Source: Rhyzopertha dominica (Eukaryota; Arthropoda; Insecta; Coleoptera; Bostrichidae). From it: a stretch of 64,000 nt of DNA. Below, piece by piece: positions 35,301-45,656 of this stretch. How positions within the stretch are numbered: the first letter of the stretch is position 1; each line of letters begins with the position of its first letter. The DNA lies in contig QCXZ01000003.1 of NCBI GenBank assembly GCA_025024175.1, forward strand, positions 38,216,257 through 38,280,256, in the 5' to 3' direction. The notes beneath the pieces were generated by a model. It searched no databases. It saw nothing but the letters and a program-made list of their open reading frames with translations, and had not been told where the DNA came from. A program made the translations under genes and the position numbers.

Positions 35301-38300
35301 TCAAATGATCATAAGCACTTTCTATATCAAAGAAAACCACTGTGACAGTCTGATCAGTGCTGAAGTCCAATTGTACAAATGATGTTAAATATGGAATGTA
35401 ACTTCCATGCTACGACGAAAACCTGTCTGATAGGATCTGAACGTCTTGTCCTTCTCTGCATCCACTCTGTTCTATTTTTTAGAATCGCTTCAAATATTTT
35501 ACCAAGACATGATAGTGTGATGGCTCTGTAGCTATCAGAATTACTGATGTGTTTATTGGCTAAGCAATCCTATTATAATTTGCGTTTTCCATACCTTTCT
35601 TATTTCATTGCTTTCCAGGGCCATGCTGTAAATATCTAATAGTAAAGAGAAAGCTTCCCTTAGAAGATTGCGTATCATGCAATATGTTATATAATCAATG
35701 TCCAGGTGACGTCATTTTTCAATGTTGGTATTTTTTTTTTGTAAGTGTGGCGTCTTCTATCGTATATGTATAAAGTTTATTGATCTATCTGCAGTTGGTT
35801 GCGGTGCAGACACTGTCGTTAATTTTATAATAGTTTTAGTATTAAGGACACTAAAAACACAACAAGAGAAATCAATTAGAATCAATTCTAAACGATTTTA
35901 GTATTTTCGTCAAATCTAATATCGATTCAAGTTTTGCCGAATTGCCCAGTACTAACACGATATTTCCTAAATATTTCTACATAATTCCCTGTTATGCCCT
36001 AATATTGTCCCACATTTCCCTGTATTTCTCTGTTTTTCCACATAATACCCCATTTATCCCTGTAATACCACATATTTCCTCATAATTCCTTGATAGTTCC
36101 CCGGTGGTTTCCCCCTCGATGTTGCTGTACAAGGCTGGGATGATTACTTCATTCGATATTCCTACTTAAAGAGTTCAAATAAGGCCAAAATTCCAGAGTT
36201 GTAGGATCTAAATGGATGGACATACCCTTTACACTAAGCAAACAAATTAATAATGTAATATACTGAAGTGCCTATAGATAGCAACTAAATAGAGTGAATT
36301 TCTGATAACATATTGCCTGTCGGTTGTTGGTACACCTACACTTATTACACTATGTATAATTCTGATATTTTAATCACAATAGTACAATAAATACTACTCA
36401 CTTTTCACACTTCAGATGAAGCAAGGTGGCGTTCTTCGGAGTAACGCTGTTGATACAATGATTTTGAACATCTATAATCTTTTCAAATGGTTTTGCACCA
36501 TCGACAAAGAGTCTCAGAGGTATATGATCTGTATTTGCAGCATTCTTCTTTGAATATAGTACACCACACCTCTGTCTGTAAAACAGACCAGTTTAAGACT
36601 GACAAAAAATTTAAAACTTATTTATAAATTCTTACTCTACATTGTCACATTGATTGAGTTTCATTCCATCTGCTTGTCTACTGAGTGCATCTCGTCTTTT
36701 TATCAAAAGTTTCAGTTTTCTTTCTAAATCTTCTACTTCAACTGTAACATCTGTTAACCAGTTATCGATATTGCCTTTAGTTTCAGGCTGCAGTAAAATG
36801 TGACTGTTAAAAATTCCTTTGGTAGTCAACGTATTTGCATTTTTATAACTGCCTGACCTAGCTGTTACAGATTTCTTACACTCTGTGATAGAACTGCGTA
36901 CAGGTGTTGATGTATAGGGTGAATTAAATTCTTTAAAAGGACTTTCAAGTTCTGCATGTGTAGAGTCGAATATCAGCTTGGCTCTCTCAAATTTTGCTTC
37001 TGAAATACTAATTTGCTTACATGGTGTTATACCTAATCGTTTCTTTACATTGGAAATAGATACTTCTTTTCCAGGAGTCTTAATTAATTCCTCATTTATG
37101 ATTTGAGTAGTTTCACTTTTGCCTTTCCCAAAAACTTTATTTAAAGGAATAACAGCGTTTTCCTTATTTGAGTTGTCTTCATTTGTAAATGTTAAATGAG
37201 CATCTTCTCCAACAGTTTTATAAATTTCTTTGGCTTTGTTTAAAACTGCAGAAGAAACAGTAACTTTGCCTCCAGAGGCTAGTTTGAATCCAAAAGGTTC
37301 ATCTAGGTTTTTTTCAGTCAAAATGTCTTCAGGCTCGAAAGTCTGCTCAGCTCTCTGCAGAGCTTCCTTGGATATTGAAATTGTTTTACCTGAGGCTTTC
37401 TTAAAACCAAATTCATCATTGCCATGACTGGTGTTTGGGAAAACCTCTAGTTCTTTTATCTTTGGCTCATCAATAGTTTGCTCATTAATGACCTTGCTCT
37501 TTGAGACTTTGACACACTCATCTTCAAATTCACTTCTAACAACTGAAAAATCTCCTTTTTTTAATATCATAGATGAAGAATTTTCATTATTTGTGTTTAA
37601 GGAGTTTACTGTACTGTTTAAGGATGAATAAGACAAACACTCATTTGTTGATGCAACTTTTAAAATGCCTGTATTTTTTGTATCCTTAGATTGTCTATAT
37701 TCACTGTCCAATACATCATGATGCAGTCTTTTTGCTTTTTCTAAGGCCTTAGATGATATAATTATAGACCTACCAGATGCTTTTTTGAAACCACACTCAA
37801 ATTTATGGTTACTCACAACATTTCTTGACTGACTCTTATCACAGTTTTCTTCTTGAAAATCTCCACTGGTAATTCCTATTAAAGGGCTTTGTCCCTCCTC
37901 ATAAAATGTTTTAACTGTGGTTTTAGCCCTTTTTCTGGGCTGCAGAGGTGATTTTTCACAAGCTCTTTTGTTACTATTAAATAGCATTACAACAGATGAA
38001 GCATCAGATTTTTTTTTATTCATTAATTTTGCGTTAAGAATACTCATTATTTTTTGACAGTGGAGCTTTGCTTCAGCAGATTCATGTTTAGTATAACCAT
38101 TAAAGTCACAGATTTCCACCTTTCTTCCAAGTCTTTCCTTCAAGTTATTAATTTTTTCTTGAATAGTAATGGAATGCATTTTATCATCTGCACTGAAACC
38201 ATAGAAGTCCTCATCATCTTTAGTTATTTCTATGTAGTTGTTCACAGTATTTATTACATTAAGGATGTTTTGGCATTTCTCAGTGACTTGCTCAACAATT

Positions 38301-39124
38301 TCAACAGGTGAACAGCATTTTGTATTATCTGCAACTAATTTTGTTTCTTGTTTCAGCAGAGCTTGCAATTCTGCCATTTCTTGTTCCAAAGTTGTTTCAT
38401 CATCAACTGCTGTCTCCTTGTTTTCATCATATGGCATTAATGATTCCAAGTAATCTCCTAATGAATTCATTTGTGTGTCTGAAATTCCACTGTCTTGAGA
38501 AAAAGTTATTCCACTATCTGTTATTGTACTAGTGTTATTTTTAAGCACATCATTTAGCTCTAGTTCACTGAGTATTTCATCTCCAAATATTTTGCTCGCT
38601 TTCTTCAGGGAAGCTGTTGATATGTATAGCGACTTACCCGACGCACTTTGGAAACCTTTCTCGATGTTGTTTGCATGCTTTAGAGGTGGTACAGACTTTA
38701 CGAAACTGTTCACATCTTGTGAACTTTTACAAGTTCTTAATGGGAGAGGCTTTTTAAATTCAAAATCTCCATTGCCTTTTTGCGAAGTATTCTTCTTGGT
38801 CATGTTAGTAGAAATATTGTTAATTGTGTCATAAAATGCTTTCCTTCTTGCTTCAATTTCATGCATTCGTTTAATTCGAGCATCTGAGTTAGTCCAGCTG
38901 TGATGGCCTACATTCTTGCTTTGTTTCCAAATTGAAGAATCTGCTTCCGATTTGCTGTCACTAACAGGATATCGAGTACAAAGATTTACTCTAGCCTGCC
39001 TTTGCAATTCTCTTTTCGCGTGGCGAACTACATTACTTCTTTTTCTTGAGCTTAATACAGGAGACAGCGGTCTGTCGGACGGGATATCTTCGGCCGACTT
39101 TGAAATTTTCAAATCATTTTCCAT
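26069..39124 (-). CDS. BRCA2: BRCA2 homologue, complete, 10 exons, 1530 aa
   Basis: Complement-join: 39124-36636, 36575-36402, 33485-33122, 33073-32903, 32849-32642, 29740-29511, 29377-29103, 29053-28832, 26594-26378 and 26311-26069. All introns are GT-AG, phases close and the total is 4593 nt. An in-frame TAG sits one codon before the ATG, fixing the start. The protein loads RAD51 onto single-stranded DNA in homologous recombination. Exon 1 has BRC repeats starting near residues 157, 445, 573 and 612, each with the FxxA RAD51-contact motif (GFQSA, GFKKA, GFKKA, GFKLA), and a decayed fifth near 698. Residues about 830-1010 are the helical domain (RNNYTWIVWKLASYERAFP; LKYRYDREIDRAERSALRKI). 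Residues 1010-1135 are OB1, 1136-1212 the tower, and the rest OB2/OB3. It is far shorter than human BRCA2 (3418 aa) but longer than the fly protein. Domain assignments come from recalled human motifs; no alignment was run. Confidence 0.96.
26378..26594 (-). CDS. BRCA2: BRCA2 exon 9 (OB3)
   Basis: The acceptor is TATTTTAG and the donor CCAAAG/GTAAGC. Joined to exon 8 it reads LTDYAG-R-LLLIKIYEG, which aligns with human LSDECYNLLAIKFW without a gap. This shows that nothing coding for the conserved core lies in the 2.24-kb intron between them. Confidence 0.93.
27535..27830 (+). pseudogene. IS630/mariner-family transposase relic inside BRCA2 intron 8
   Basis: Across frameshifts the plus strand reads DHGGAPPPH (family HDGAPPH), a WQLR-like tract where the family has a WPxRSPDLTPLD block, FFLRGT-KNQVYAEPIH (family FFLWGHLKxxVY) and NAFTYLPRRTSNKQ. 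It lies antisense to BRCA2. Confidence 0.6.
28658..28733. repeat. Imperfect hairpin, 25-bp arms
   Basis: 28658-28682 and 28709-28733 are inverted copies matching at 21 of 25 (core AGAAGTAAAG), with a 26-bp loop. It overlaps the acceptor of the candidate cryptic exon at 28478-28682. Confidence 0.75.
28832..29053 (-). CDS. BRCA2: BRCA2 exon 8 (OB2-OB3)
   Basis: The acceptor is TATTGTAG after a 49-bp intron, and the donor is GGAAG/GTAATA. It encodes NEFDTVGMVAKLRI and VWLTDYAG, matching the human EVDLIGFVVSVV and VYLSDEC region. It leaves in phase 2 and joins exon 9 through a split Arg codon. Confidence 0.93.
29103..29377 (-). CDS. BRCA2: BRCA2 exon 7 (OB2)
   Basis: The acceptor is GACTTTTAG and the donor CCAAA/GTATGT. 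It carries the FNIWRPSQELSDMLREG strand and turn (human LSIWRPSSDLYSLLTEG), then the YSVYNVLP strand. It leaves in phase 2. Confidence 0.95.
29511..29740 (-). CDS. BRCA2: BRCA2 exon 6 (tower domain)
   Basis: The acceptor is GATTGCAG and the donor TACTG/GTAAGT. It encodes about 77 residues, almost wholly a charged helix (WEAFKAERLEKIRYKIQEEY), matching the position of the BRCA2 tower. It is much shorter than the roughly 130-residue human tower. The frame has no early ATG, so an ATG-based ORF scan misses it; phases on both sides support it. Confidence 0.9.
29741..32641 (-). other. BRCA2 intron 5
   Basis: 2.9 kb, AT-rich, with an inverted duplication at 30060-30490 and an 18-bp perfect palindrome (AGCAGGATATATCCTGCT) at 31665-31682. 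An ACCCTGTATA terminus at 32455-32464 may be a solo transposon end. No nested gene is supported. Confidence 0.55.
30085..30485. repeat. Inverted duplication in BRCA2 intron 5
   Basis: The reverse complement of about 30085-30205 resembles 30375-30485, sharing AATAGATT-AGCACATTGTCAA and GGTAAA. Both strands then read a similar peptide (LSNL-F-II ... NR-STLS-DEI-GK), but neither is supported as a gene. Confidence 0.55.
32642..32849 (-). CDS. BRCA2: BRCA2 exon 5 (OB1, linker to OB2)
   Basis: The acceptor is TTATGCAG and the donor ACTA/GTAAGT. It encodes LRIHFNSTRRARWDAKLGF and YPLRFMEKEG, corresponding to ISANSTRPARWYTKLGF and YPIQWMEK of human BRCA2. It leaves in phase 1 into a 2.9-kb intron. 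Confidence 0.95.
32903..33073 (-). CDS. BRCA2: BRCA2 exon 4 (OB1)
   Basis: This is 57 whole codons between a 48-bp and a 53-bp intron, with donor GGGAG/GTAACA. It encodes the ELSDGWYSIKTSIDSPL and GTKIITQGAEL strands that match human OB1 (LTDGWYAVKA; GQKIILHGAEL). The first codon is TTG because it is an internal exon. Confidence 0.95.
33122..33485 (-). CDS. BRCA2: BRCA2 exon 3 (helical domain, start of OB1)
   Basis: The acceptor is ACTTATAG and the donor ATAAAG/GTAGGT. It carries the clearest BRCA2 signature: a PNNEG loop, NYTWIVWKLASYERAFP, KQLKYRYDREIDRAERSA and ETAARRMILCVSNI, in the same order as human BRCA2. The apparent ATG at 33496 belongs to the intron. Confidence 0.96.
33617..34205. 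mobile_element. P-element-like mini-transposon, 589 bp, with THAP relic
   Basis: The ends are perfect 20-bp inverted repeats CACTGATCTCTAAATAACTG (33617-33636, 34186-34205), with weaker matching further in. They are flanked by near-identical 8-bp duplications GGGTATGG (33609) and GGGTACGG (34206). Inside lies a plus-strand THAP-domain relic. Eight-bp duplication plus THAP is the P-superfamily combination. The element is too short to encode transposase. Confidence 0.75.
33908..34100 (+). pseudogene. THAP zinc-finger domain relic with intron
   Basis: ATG at 33908 opens MVHCEFCKKRSTTSKHLSFH, ending at a donor (CTT/GTAAGTG). After a CTGTCTGCAG acceptor near 34032 it continues FPKDNRCSI, a TGA where THAP domains have Trp, then VRKMCHTNWMLR. 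C-x2-C, FPKD and the C-terminal Trp fit a C2CH THAP finger. One nonsense change kills it. Confidence 0.65.
34690..35640 (-). pseudogene. LINE reverse transcriptase, broken
   Basis: Minus-strand blocks in order: SDSYRAITLSCLGKIFEAIL (35546-35470), VVFFDIESAYD with GLLQGLQLSPLVFDIYI and SYTDYLV (35370-35077), then VTYLEVKFTRHFK and KAEKGINIIRSLCG...ADPTTLQIAYNDLI (about 34930-34710). The active site reads YTDY instead of YADD and several frameshifts occur. It lies in BRCA2 intron 2, sense to the gene. Confidence 0.8.
35940..36110. repeat. Degenerate pyrimidine-rich tandem region
   Basis: Words such as ATATTTCC, ACATTTCCCTG and ATAATTCC(C/T)TG recur about every 20 bp on the plus strand. It looks like a decayed minisatellite. 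Confidence 0.45.
36402..36575 (-). CDS. BRCA2: BRCA2 exon 2
   Basis: It lies after a 60-bp intron (acceptor TTTTACAG) with donor GAAAA/GTGAGT, entering and leaving in phase 2. It encodes about 58 residues leading into the helical domain (QRCGVLYSKK ... LLHLKCEK). The alternative AG four bases downstream would break the frame. Confidence 0.9.
36636..39124 (-). CDS. BRCA2: BRCA2 exon 1 (N-terminus and BRC repeats)
   Basis: This single 2489-nt exon encodes residues 1-829 and ends at GTAGA/GTAAGA. A basic N-terminal region (SSRKRSNVVRHAKRE) may be a nuclear signal. Four FxxA-type BRC repeats have the pattern GF-x2-ASG-(K/R/G) followed by a (V/I)S-x3-L/A-x-(K/R)A helix. A cryptic pair near 682-722 (KTPGKEVSIS; ITPCKQISIS) keeps the strand and helix pattern but lacks FxxA, so it probably does not bind RAD51. 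Confidence 0.96.
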
Positions 39125-39130
39125 GTCCTA

Positions 39131-39460
39131 TTGCAGCGTTGTTAGGTTATGATTAAATTAATCGTGAATTTGGATGTTTAAAAAGTATGATTCATGCTAA
39201 AAGCAGGTTTGGTACATACCACAATTATGTTCACCTACGTTTAACTAAAAAGATGCGAGAGACACGATTGCGTTTTACTGATTTTATTAAAAATACGCGA
39301 GATTTGACAGCAACACTACAACACATTTCATCTTTTCAAGAGTGGTTGTGGTTGGCTGGTTGGCGGTTGCCGGTTGGCGCCGTTGGCGGTTTCGTCCGAG
39401 TGGCTCACAGGGTTGTCAGATTATTTCGTAGCCAGTCACCAAATTTTTGTTGAACCACCT
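39131..39460 (-). promoter_or_regulatory. Probable BRCA2 5' UTR and promoter region
   Basis: This is the first 330 bp upstream of the BRCA2 ATG. It includes a local GC-richer, GGTTGGC-repetitive stretch (39341-39420) that stands out from the AT-rich surroundings. I see no clear TATA box. The open frame on the plus strand at 39187-39453 shows no recognisable domain, so I treat it as chance. Confidence 0.4.
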
Positions 39461-41249
39461 ATGTCATGACATGTAAATGCGTATTTAATTTCGAGACGTG
39501 TATGGTTTTTACATTTTTTGCCATTAAAGATACCAAAGCAAGAAAAGTTAAGTTTTAAATTTACTGATCACCAAAGAATACATTAATGATTTTGCTACAT
39601 TTTATTTTTTGTTTTTTAATGAGAGTAAGTACTTATTTATTTTGTTGGATTATTTGTTTAATTATTTTTCAGTTTCCTTAAAACTTTTTTAATATTTAAT
39701 TGTACCTATTTCAAAGTAAATAACATTTTGGGAACAACTGTTTTTGCATCGTTTTCCAATCATGCATTTTATTGGTGGTCGTGACAAAAACGATCATTCG
39801 AAATACCTATATACTGAATAAATATAGTAACTATCACGAAAAACATTAGATACTGAAAATTTTTTTAGGGCGCGCGTATTTTTGTCATGGGCGCTAGAAT
39901 CCTAGTTTCGGCTATGGTTACAAGAAAAATCACTAAACAAGGTTAATGTTGCTATAAGGTTACTTACAGGAAATTTATTTTAATTGGCACTTTTGATGGA
40001 ACTGATATCAAGATATGTTTTGGATAAAACTGTTTTAGCGATGTTTCTTCCATTAAACTGCAAAATGCGTAATTCTCCCGAGGACACGTTATCCTACAGT
40101 TATGACGTGCCCATGGTTTAATTCTAAATGGTGTGTATATATATGTGCGTGTTAACGTATCCTTTATAATAATGGTAAAAATGAACCCACGGTTGCTGTG
40201 AACAAAATAATAAATTGAAAATACTTGGTAAATTATTTCAGTACCTACCTATATTCAAATAAGAATTGGTGCACCTAGGTATTCAAAATAGGTATCTAGA
40301 CACACTCACGATAGTCCAATATTGGACCATGGGCACACCGTGCCCTAAAATAATAAACCAGCAAGGATTACCTAAAGTGACTATAACCTTATTGTCAAAA
40401 AATTGTTCTCATAATTCGTAACTTCATGAGTAAATACAAAATGATACATCGCCGAGGGTACAAATGAAAATCAGGGAATGACGAAACAAAACGTAATAAT
40501 CAACCCGCTACAAAACCTTTTTTTGAATTTGTATTTTTGTGTATGCCTACCTGTCAAAATAACTAACTGACTTATTTGTAGGTAATTAATATTAGGTTTA
40601 ACGTAGTTACTCTTCTTTTTCCAGGATGTGAGTTAATAACGGAGAGAAATGTAAACACCTAATAAAGTACTGATTGAAACTTTCCGGAAAAAAACTCTAG
40701 GCTCGGGGTGAATTGGCAGTTTTAAAAAGTTGACAGTACTTCCATCTATACGCAACCAATGGAAGCGTTGTTGAGAGTAGTTTTTCGAAAAAACATTTTT
40801 AATCGATTAGTAAAATGTGCAATTAATATCATTTGAGAACTTGGGACAATGTGAGGGCATGATTTTTGGATTAATCATTTTTTTTATGTATACATATGGT
40901 TCAGAAGTTATAACTGACATTTGTAGCCACAATAATGTACATACCTGCTTGGCAAGGAAGTAATAGTTAGCCTTATTAGAAAGTAATTTTTTTTTTAAAC
41001 TGAAATGACATTTAGGTATTTCGAGAACTGTTTAGAACTAGGTACCGTATATATCTGTTTTCCAGTGCGGTTTTTGAGTTATCTTTTTTTTAACAACATT
41101 GCGCATCTGCGCATCTCTACACCAGACAAAATAAGCAATTACACACAAGACACAATAATATTTATGTTCTATGCTCTGTGCAGGCAACCACAGATATTAT
41201 TATTATTATTATTGTTATGATTATTATTATTATTAATATTAATAATAAT
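39461..41249. other. Intergenic, no gene recognised
   Basis: AT-rich sequence between the BRCA2 upstream region and the candidate gene at 41607. A (TTA/AAT)n microsatellite lies at 41199-41251. Confidence 0.45.
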
Positions 41250-41606
41250 AAATGGTCAGTGCCACAGGCCATCTCTGTTATATGATCTGTGGTGCGTGCA
41301 GGCCATGTGCAGGCAACGCTTGCAATGAAACCTGTCGCGTCAACCTGGGCAGTTCACAGCTTTACTTGTAGATGACACCAAATGTAGCTGCATGAAATAT
41401 TGTAATGTGCAATGCACGCTTGAATGAGTGAACATGTACAGTACGCACGCGTATTTCCACTGTCGCGTGAATGGTCGTGCACTTTTGGCACCACTTTAAA
41501 TATCGGCGCGGCTATTGCTAGGTGTGTACGTTATAATTCTTTCTCAACGCTTCTGTNCGTGTATTTTGGTATCCCATGTTCTTAGTTTAGTTGTTTTTGT
41601 TTGATA
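41250..41606 (+). promoter_or_regulatory. Possible promoter upstream of the 41607 exon
   Basis: This 350-bp stretch is richer in G+C and CpG (GTCGCG, CACGCG, ATCGGCGCGGC) than the several kilobases around it, and it ends at the candidate start codon. No TATA box or initiator is certain. Confidence 0.3.
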
Positions 41607-41840
41607 ATGATCAGTGGAAAGGGACATTCTGAACATGGTGACGATTTGGACGAAAGTGTTTACAAAAGTTGTTTCGCTAGGTCGATGGCAGTGAATTCAC
41701 ATTTTAGACAAGTGAAGTGCCCACAACAGGCGCAAACAACCGGGGAAGATCAGGGGTGTTTGAGAAAAACTTTAATTGGTTTGGAACGAAATGGGATTGC
41801 TGCCGAAAACGATGCTGCATTAAATAATGGATTGAGGAAG
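41607..41840 (+). CDS. Probable first coding exon of an unidentified gene
   Basis: An ATG at 41607, preceded by stops and a GC-richer CpG-containing region (41440-41560), opens 78 codons ending exactly at a strong donor, AGGAAG/GTAGGT. Codon use and base composition differ from the AT-rich flanks. The peptide begins MISGKGHSEHGDDLDESVYK and contains two CxxQ/CxxK-type cysteines but no domain I recognise. The next exon is not obvious before 64000, so this would be a gene with a first intron over 22 kb, common for insect regulatory genes. It could also be a lone chance ORF. I do not know its function. Confidence 0.45.
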
Positions 41841-43280
41841 GTAGGTAACACTTATTAGTGAGCATGTATTATATATCCATTAAACTTTCTGTAATATACT
41901 AGTAAGTAACCTATTCCAAAATAATTTTTAGTGTTGGATTAATGAGGTTTTAAATTAATTAAACATAAATACATCAAGTGTATGTAATGCATGATTTTTT
42001 TTTCGCTTAAAAATTCAAAAACATGCTGATATAGCTTTCATTGGTATCTTTTTAACGAAATGTAGTTCCAAGCTGCTTCTAAGACCTCGTGCACTAAATT
42101 TTGTGGTCTGGCGATCGTTCATATAAATTTACAGTTATCTTGAAATATCTTGGCAAGCTGACCTTAGTCGCATAACCAGTTCACCAGTTGTAATCTTTAA
42201 ATGCATGTAATAGTGTGAATACAGTGTGGACCTATAAATTTTACATGTACATTATAATCTGACATTCGATTCATTAACGTTATTTTTAAAAGGTGAAATT
42301 TAAGGTATCCTTACAACTTATTTAATACGTGCATGACTCAGGGATGAGGCACTCGATCTTGCAAGAGGTCGTAAAAATACGAGATTATTATGTCAAGTAC
42401 GCACCCACGATTGCAAAAACAAAAACGGTCGCATCTTTTTTTTTTGTTTGGCGCTTCGAGTCATGCATGTGCACACACCCTATTCGAAATAAGATAACAA
42501 AAACCACTGCTTTCGAAATACACAGATATATATACATATGTACCTTGACGTCGAAGTGTTTTGTTGTTGAAAGATTCCCGTTTTAGTCAAGGGTCCTTTT
42601 AAAGGGCATTTAAACGGAAATGCGTTTTTTTCTGAAGTTTTATCACGTTAAAACGCACCTGCGTGTGCTTTGTTGAGTTGATAAAGAAAGACGGAAACAG
42701 ATACGTGTGTGATGTACGAAACGGTGTAATCAGTGGTGTTTACTGGCCATAGTTCCTGTTAGGGTGGTGCTTTGCATTCACGGTGACTGACAGTCGAGTC
42801 AAAATAAAAGTGATGGTCTCGTAAATGTAATTTGTCTGTATGCATACGTTGTACTTTACAATTAAGTTAAAAGCGGGTTTCGCAGCTTAAAGAGACATGT
42901 ACTTGCAAAAGTGTATGACTTGTTACAGAAATAGGCACTGCTGAATAGGAGCCCACTACCTATCTATGTGTTTATATTATTGTACTGTAGCTATATTGCA
43001 CCCTTCACAAAAAATAAGCGGTATTCGGAAAACAACATATTGTACTTATAAACAGCATACCCTGTCATTTTTATAAAACGAGCTAATTTTAAACGCAATT
43101 TCGTGTATAAGCCTGTAAGCAAATTCTAATTATATCATCAAAATTGTAATCCTAGCTTCACAGTCAAAGTAGAATATCTTATTAAATAACTTTATTACTG
43201 AACCATAACCCACTATATTTATCTTTTAGATCACTATCAATAATTATATGTTGATTTGTGGGGGTTTCCAATGTTGAAAA
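41841..43280. other. No gene recognised
   Basis: Presumed intron after the 41607 exon, or intergenic. Frames are short and without domains. Confidence 0.4.
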
Positions 43281-43284
43281 AAAT

Positions 43285-44277
43285 GGAGTTTATTTGACTT
43301 TTCGACCAGAGCTCTAGCCTTCATCAGCATTATTTTTATGGAAGTTACATGAAGTTTTATCTTTCACGAAAATATGTCTCTTATTATATTTTTTCCTTTT
43401 TGAAAGTGAACAGTAAATCATGTCTGGAAAAAAACGGGGTTTCACAATAAGACACTTATATTTAATCCTACCTCCATTTCTTTAGTTTTGGCTAAACTCA
43501 ACCGCTACTCGGCCATTTCTAGATTTAACAATATAGGGGAAGGATAATAAAATCAAGTTTAATATTTACGAAAAGTTCTTGCACTTTTTAAGTACAAAAT
43601 ATCCGTCTTTAACAGTTTGATCCATAGATTGCTAAATATTCCATTATCCACACAAAATTCATCATACATCAATAATTTAGCCAATTTGAGCGGATACAAA
43701 AAAGAAATAATTACTAAGTTATAAACAAACACAAATACAAAATAAACTAAAAATCTCATACGTATCTTTGTCCTAAAAGAGACACCATATCGCACAGAAA
43801 ATTTACATGTCATCGTTCAATAGAACACAAATTAATGTTCTAAATTTAATATAAATTTTGGTTTTGATAACAACTGCACATTAAGAAATTTATTAAGCAA
43901 CACGCTGGATAAGGAAGACATATTTACTAAATCTGAACTTATGAAATTAAATGTTCAAACTCTCAAAAAATACACTGTCCAAAGAAAACGTAATGACCAG
44001 AGCGTAAGAAGTTTGCAGCCAGAATTTATACATAACACCTGGTGTGATAACTCGAGCGATATGCAAGTTGACTTGCAGAATTTTAACAATTTGTGAAACC
44101 TTATTTACACCAACATTTAAAAGTGTTTCCAAAATCTTGAATTACTGCTCACTTTGAAAAAGGAAAAAATAACAAGATACATGTTTTCGTGAAAGGTAGT
44201 CCTCATGTAATTTCCATAAAAATAAAATTGATGAAAGCTTGAACCCTGGCCGAAACGTACAAATAAACAAATTAACG
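43285..44277. mobile_element. Element with about 125-bp inverted ends and a TGATGAA...GAAA motif
   Basis: 43285-43409 recurs inverted at about 44150-44277 (ATTTTTATGGAA-TTACATGA; CTTTCACGAAAA-ATGT; TTTTTTCCTTTTT-AAAGTGA). Each arm holds a TGATGAA...GAAA stretch (minus strand 43299-43329, plus strand about 44229-44260) resembling motifs found in Penelope-like elements. The interior has no recognised coding region. Confidence 0.65.
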
Positions 44278-44543
44278 TATCAAAGTAAATGAAAATGTAC
44301 CATAAAAATCAGCTATCAATAATATTTTAGTGAAAACTCGTTGTCCTAAATATTAAACTATCCACACTTAGAGAAAAAAATACCAGCTTTTAGTTTCAAC
44401 AAGCTTCTGTTAATTTCGTTCCTAATGGTCGTCCTAGCACTTCACTTAGGAGAATCGTTTTTTATATTCTTTATATATTCGTTTTATATTTATTCAGTCC
44501 TGTGTTGATCAGGGCTACTCAAAATTTTAATTCTACATAAGAG

Positions 44544-44545
<2 letters not shown>

Positions 44546-44589
<44 letters not shown>
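44546..44589. repeat. (TAA)n microsatellite, about 14 units
   Basis: A perfect TAA/ATA triplet run. It may be the tail of a LINE, as at 3927-3946, but no LINE coding sequence is visible beside it. Confidence 0.95.
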
Positions 44590-44591
<2 letters not shown>

Positions 44592-45656
44592 GTATGGTAC
44601 TCAGTACTTATTATTAGACTTAAACGATTTGTTACAAATTCTGGAAAAATGTTTGATAAACAGGTAACATCTGTTACATACAAATAAGAATGCAAACACA
44701 TGTTAACCAGATACATATCGAACACTGTTTTTAATTGTGGTATAGAACACATAATAACAATACATGTAAATTTTTGTTCGTTTATACCAAAAACACGCGT
44801 TTATCAACACAGTTTAGCGTTAGTAATAACTTAGGTAGCACTTTACCGATATAAGATTTTTTACTTTATAATCTATTACAGTGGTGGATTGGAATGAAGC
44901 TACTTCATTGGTGCGCACTATCAAAATTATCAAGTGTCATATTTGTACAACTGACGTGAAAACGCAGTGTTCTTTAGGCATAATGCTTTTTGAAATGAAG
45001 CGTAAGCAAATTTAGCTTTTATAGTACTTGTATAGTTTATAATAAACCCTTTTACTTGGCTAATATGATTAAAGCAATCGTATTATCTGTTTCTGAGCTT
45101 TTCACAACTTGTCTAATATACTTTATTAGAGTGCTATAGTTGTAACGCCATGAACTAATTATTTAGACTGAGCACCTGTTATGATAAATATCTTGTTCAT
45201 TTCCAGTACCATATAAACAGTATAACAACTACATAGGTATTTGTGATTTTCTTTAGGTATGCAACGTCTTCTGTTGAATTTATTGTGTTAAATAAATTGT
45301 TTAGGACGTTAGTCATGTTGAAAATCATTACAGACTAACTTTTACGTTTGACTTTAGTCAACTTCACTAATAGATTCTGTTACCCTAGCTGTAGGGTGTT
45401 ACTATCAATCATTCTAGTGGTAGCGATTAATCTATTGCGTCATGACGGGGTATGGTTTAAGGAGTGGCGTACCTAATATCATCTCAGTAGAACAGAGCGA
45501 CTGTTTGTGAAAGTAATTGCTGCAAATCAATTAAATCGGCTTTTAGATATTACCGATTGCGGCTTTACGTAAGATGTAGTAAGATGGATTTCCTGTTTCG
45601 TCGAAGATTATTTTGAAATAAATACTAGTACATCCTGGTGCTAATGTCTACTTTAT

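Larger units (their letters stand above)
33486..36401 (-). other. BRCA2 intron 2
   Basis: 2.9 kb, holding a P-element-like mini-transposon (33617-34205), a dead LINE RT (34690-35640) and a pyrimidine-rich degenerate tandem region (35940-36110). Confidence 0.7.

Noticed and set aside
37230..39152. Several plus-strand frames of 65-100 codons
   Set aside because: They are antisense shadows of BRCA2 exon 1, whose minus-strand reading has clear BRC repeats.
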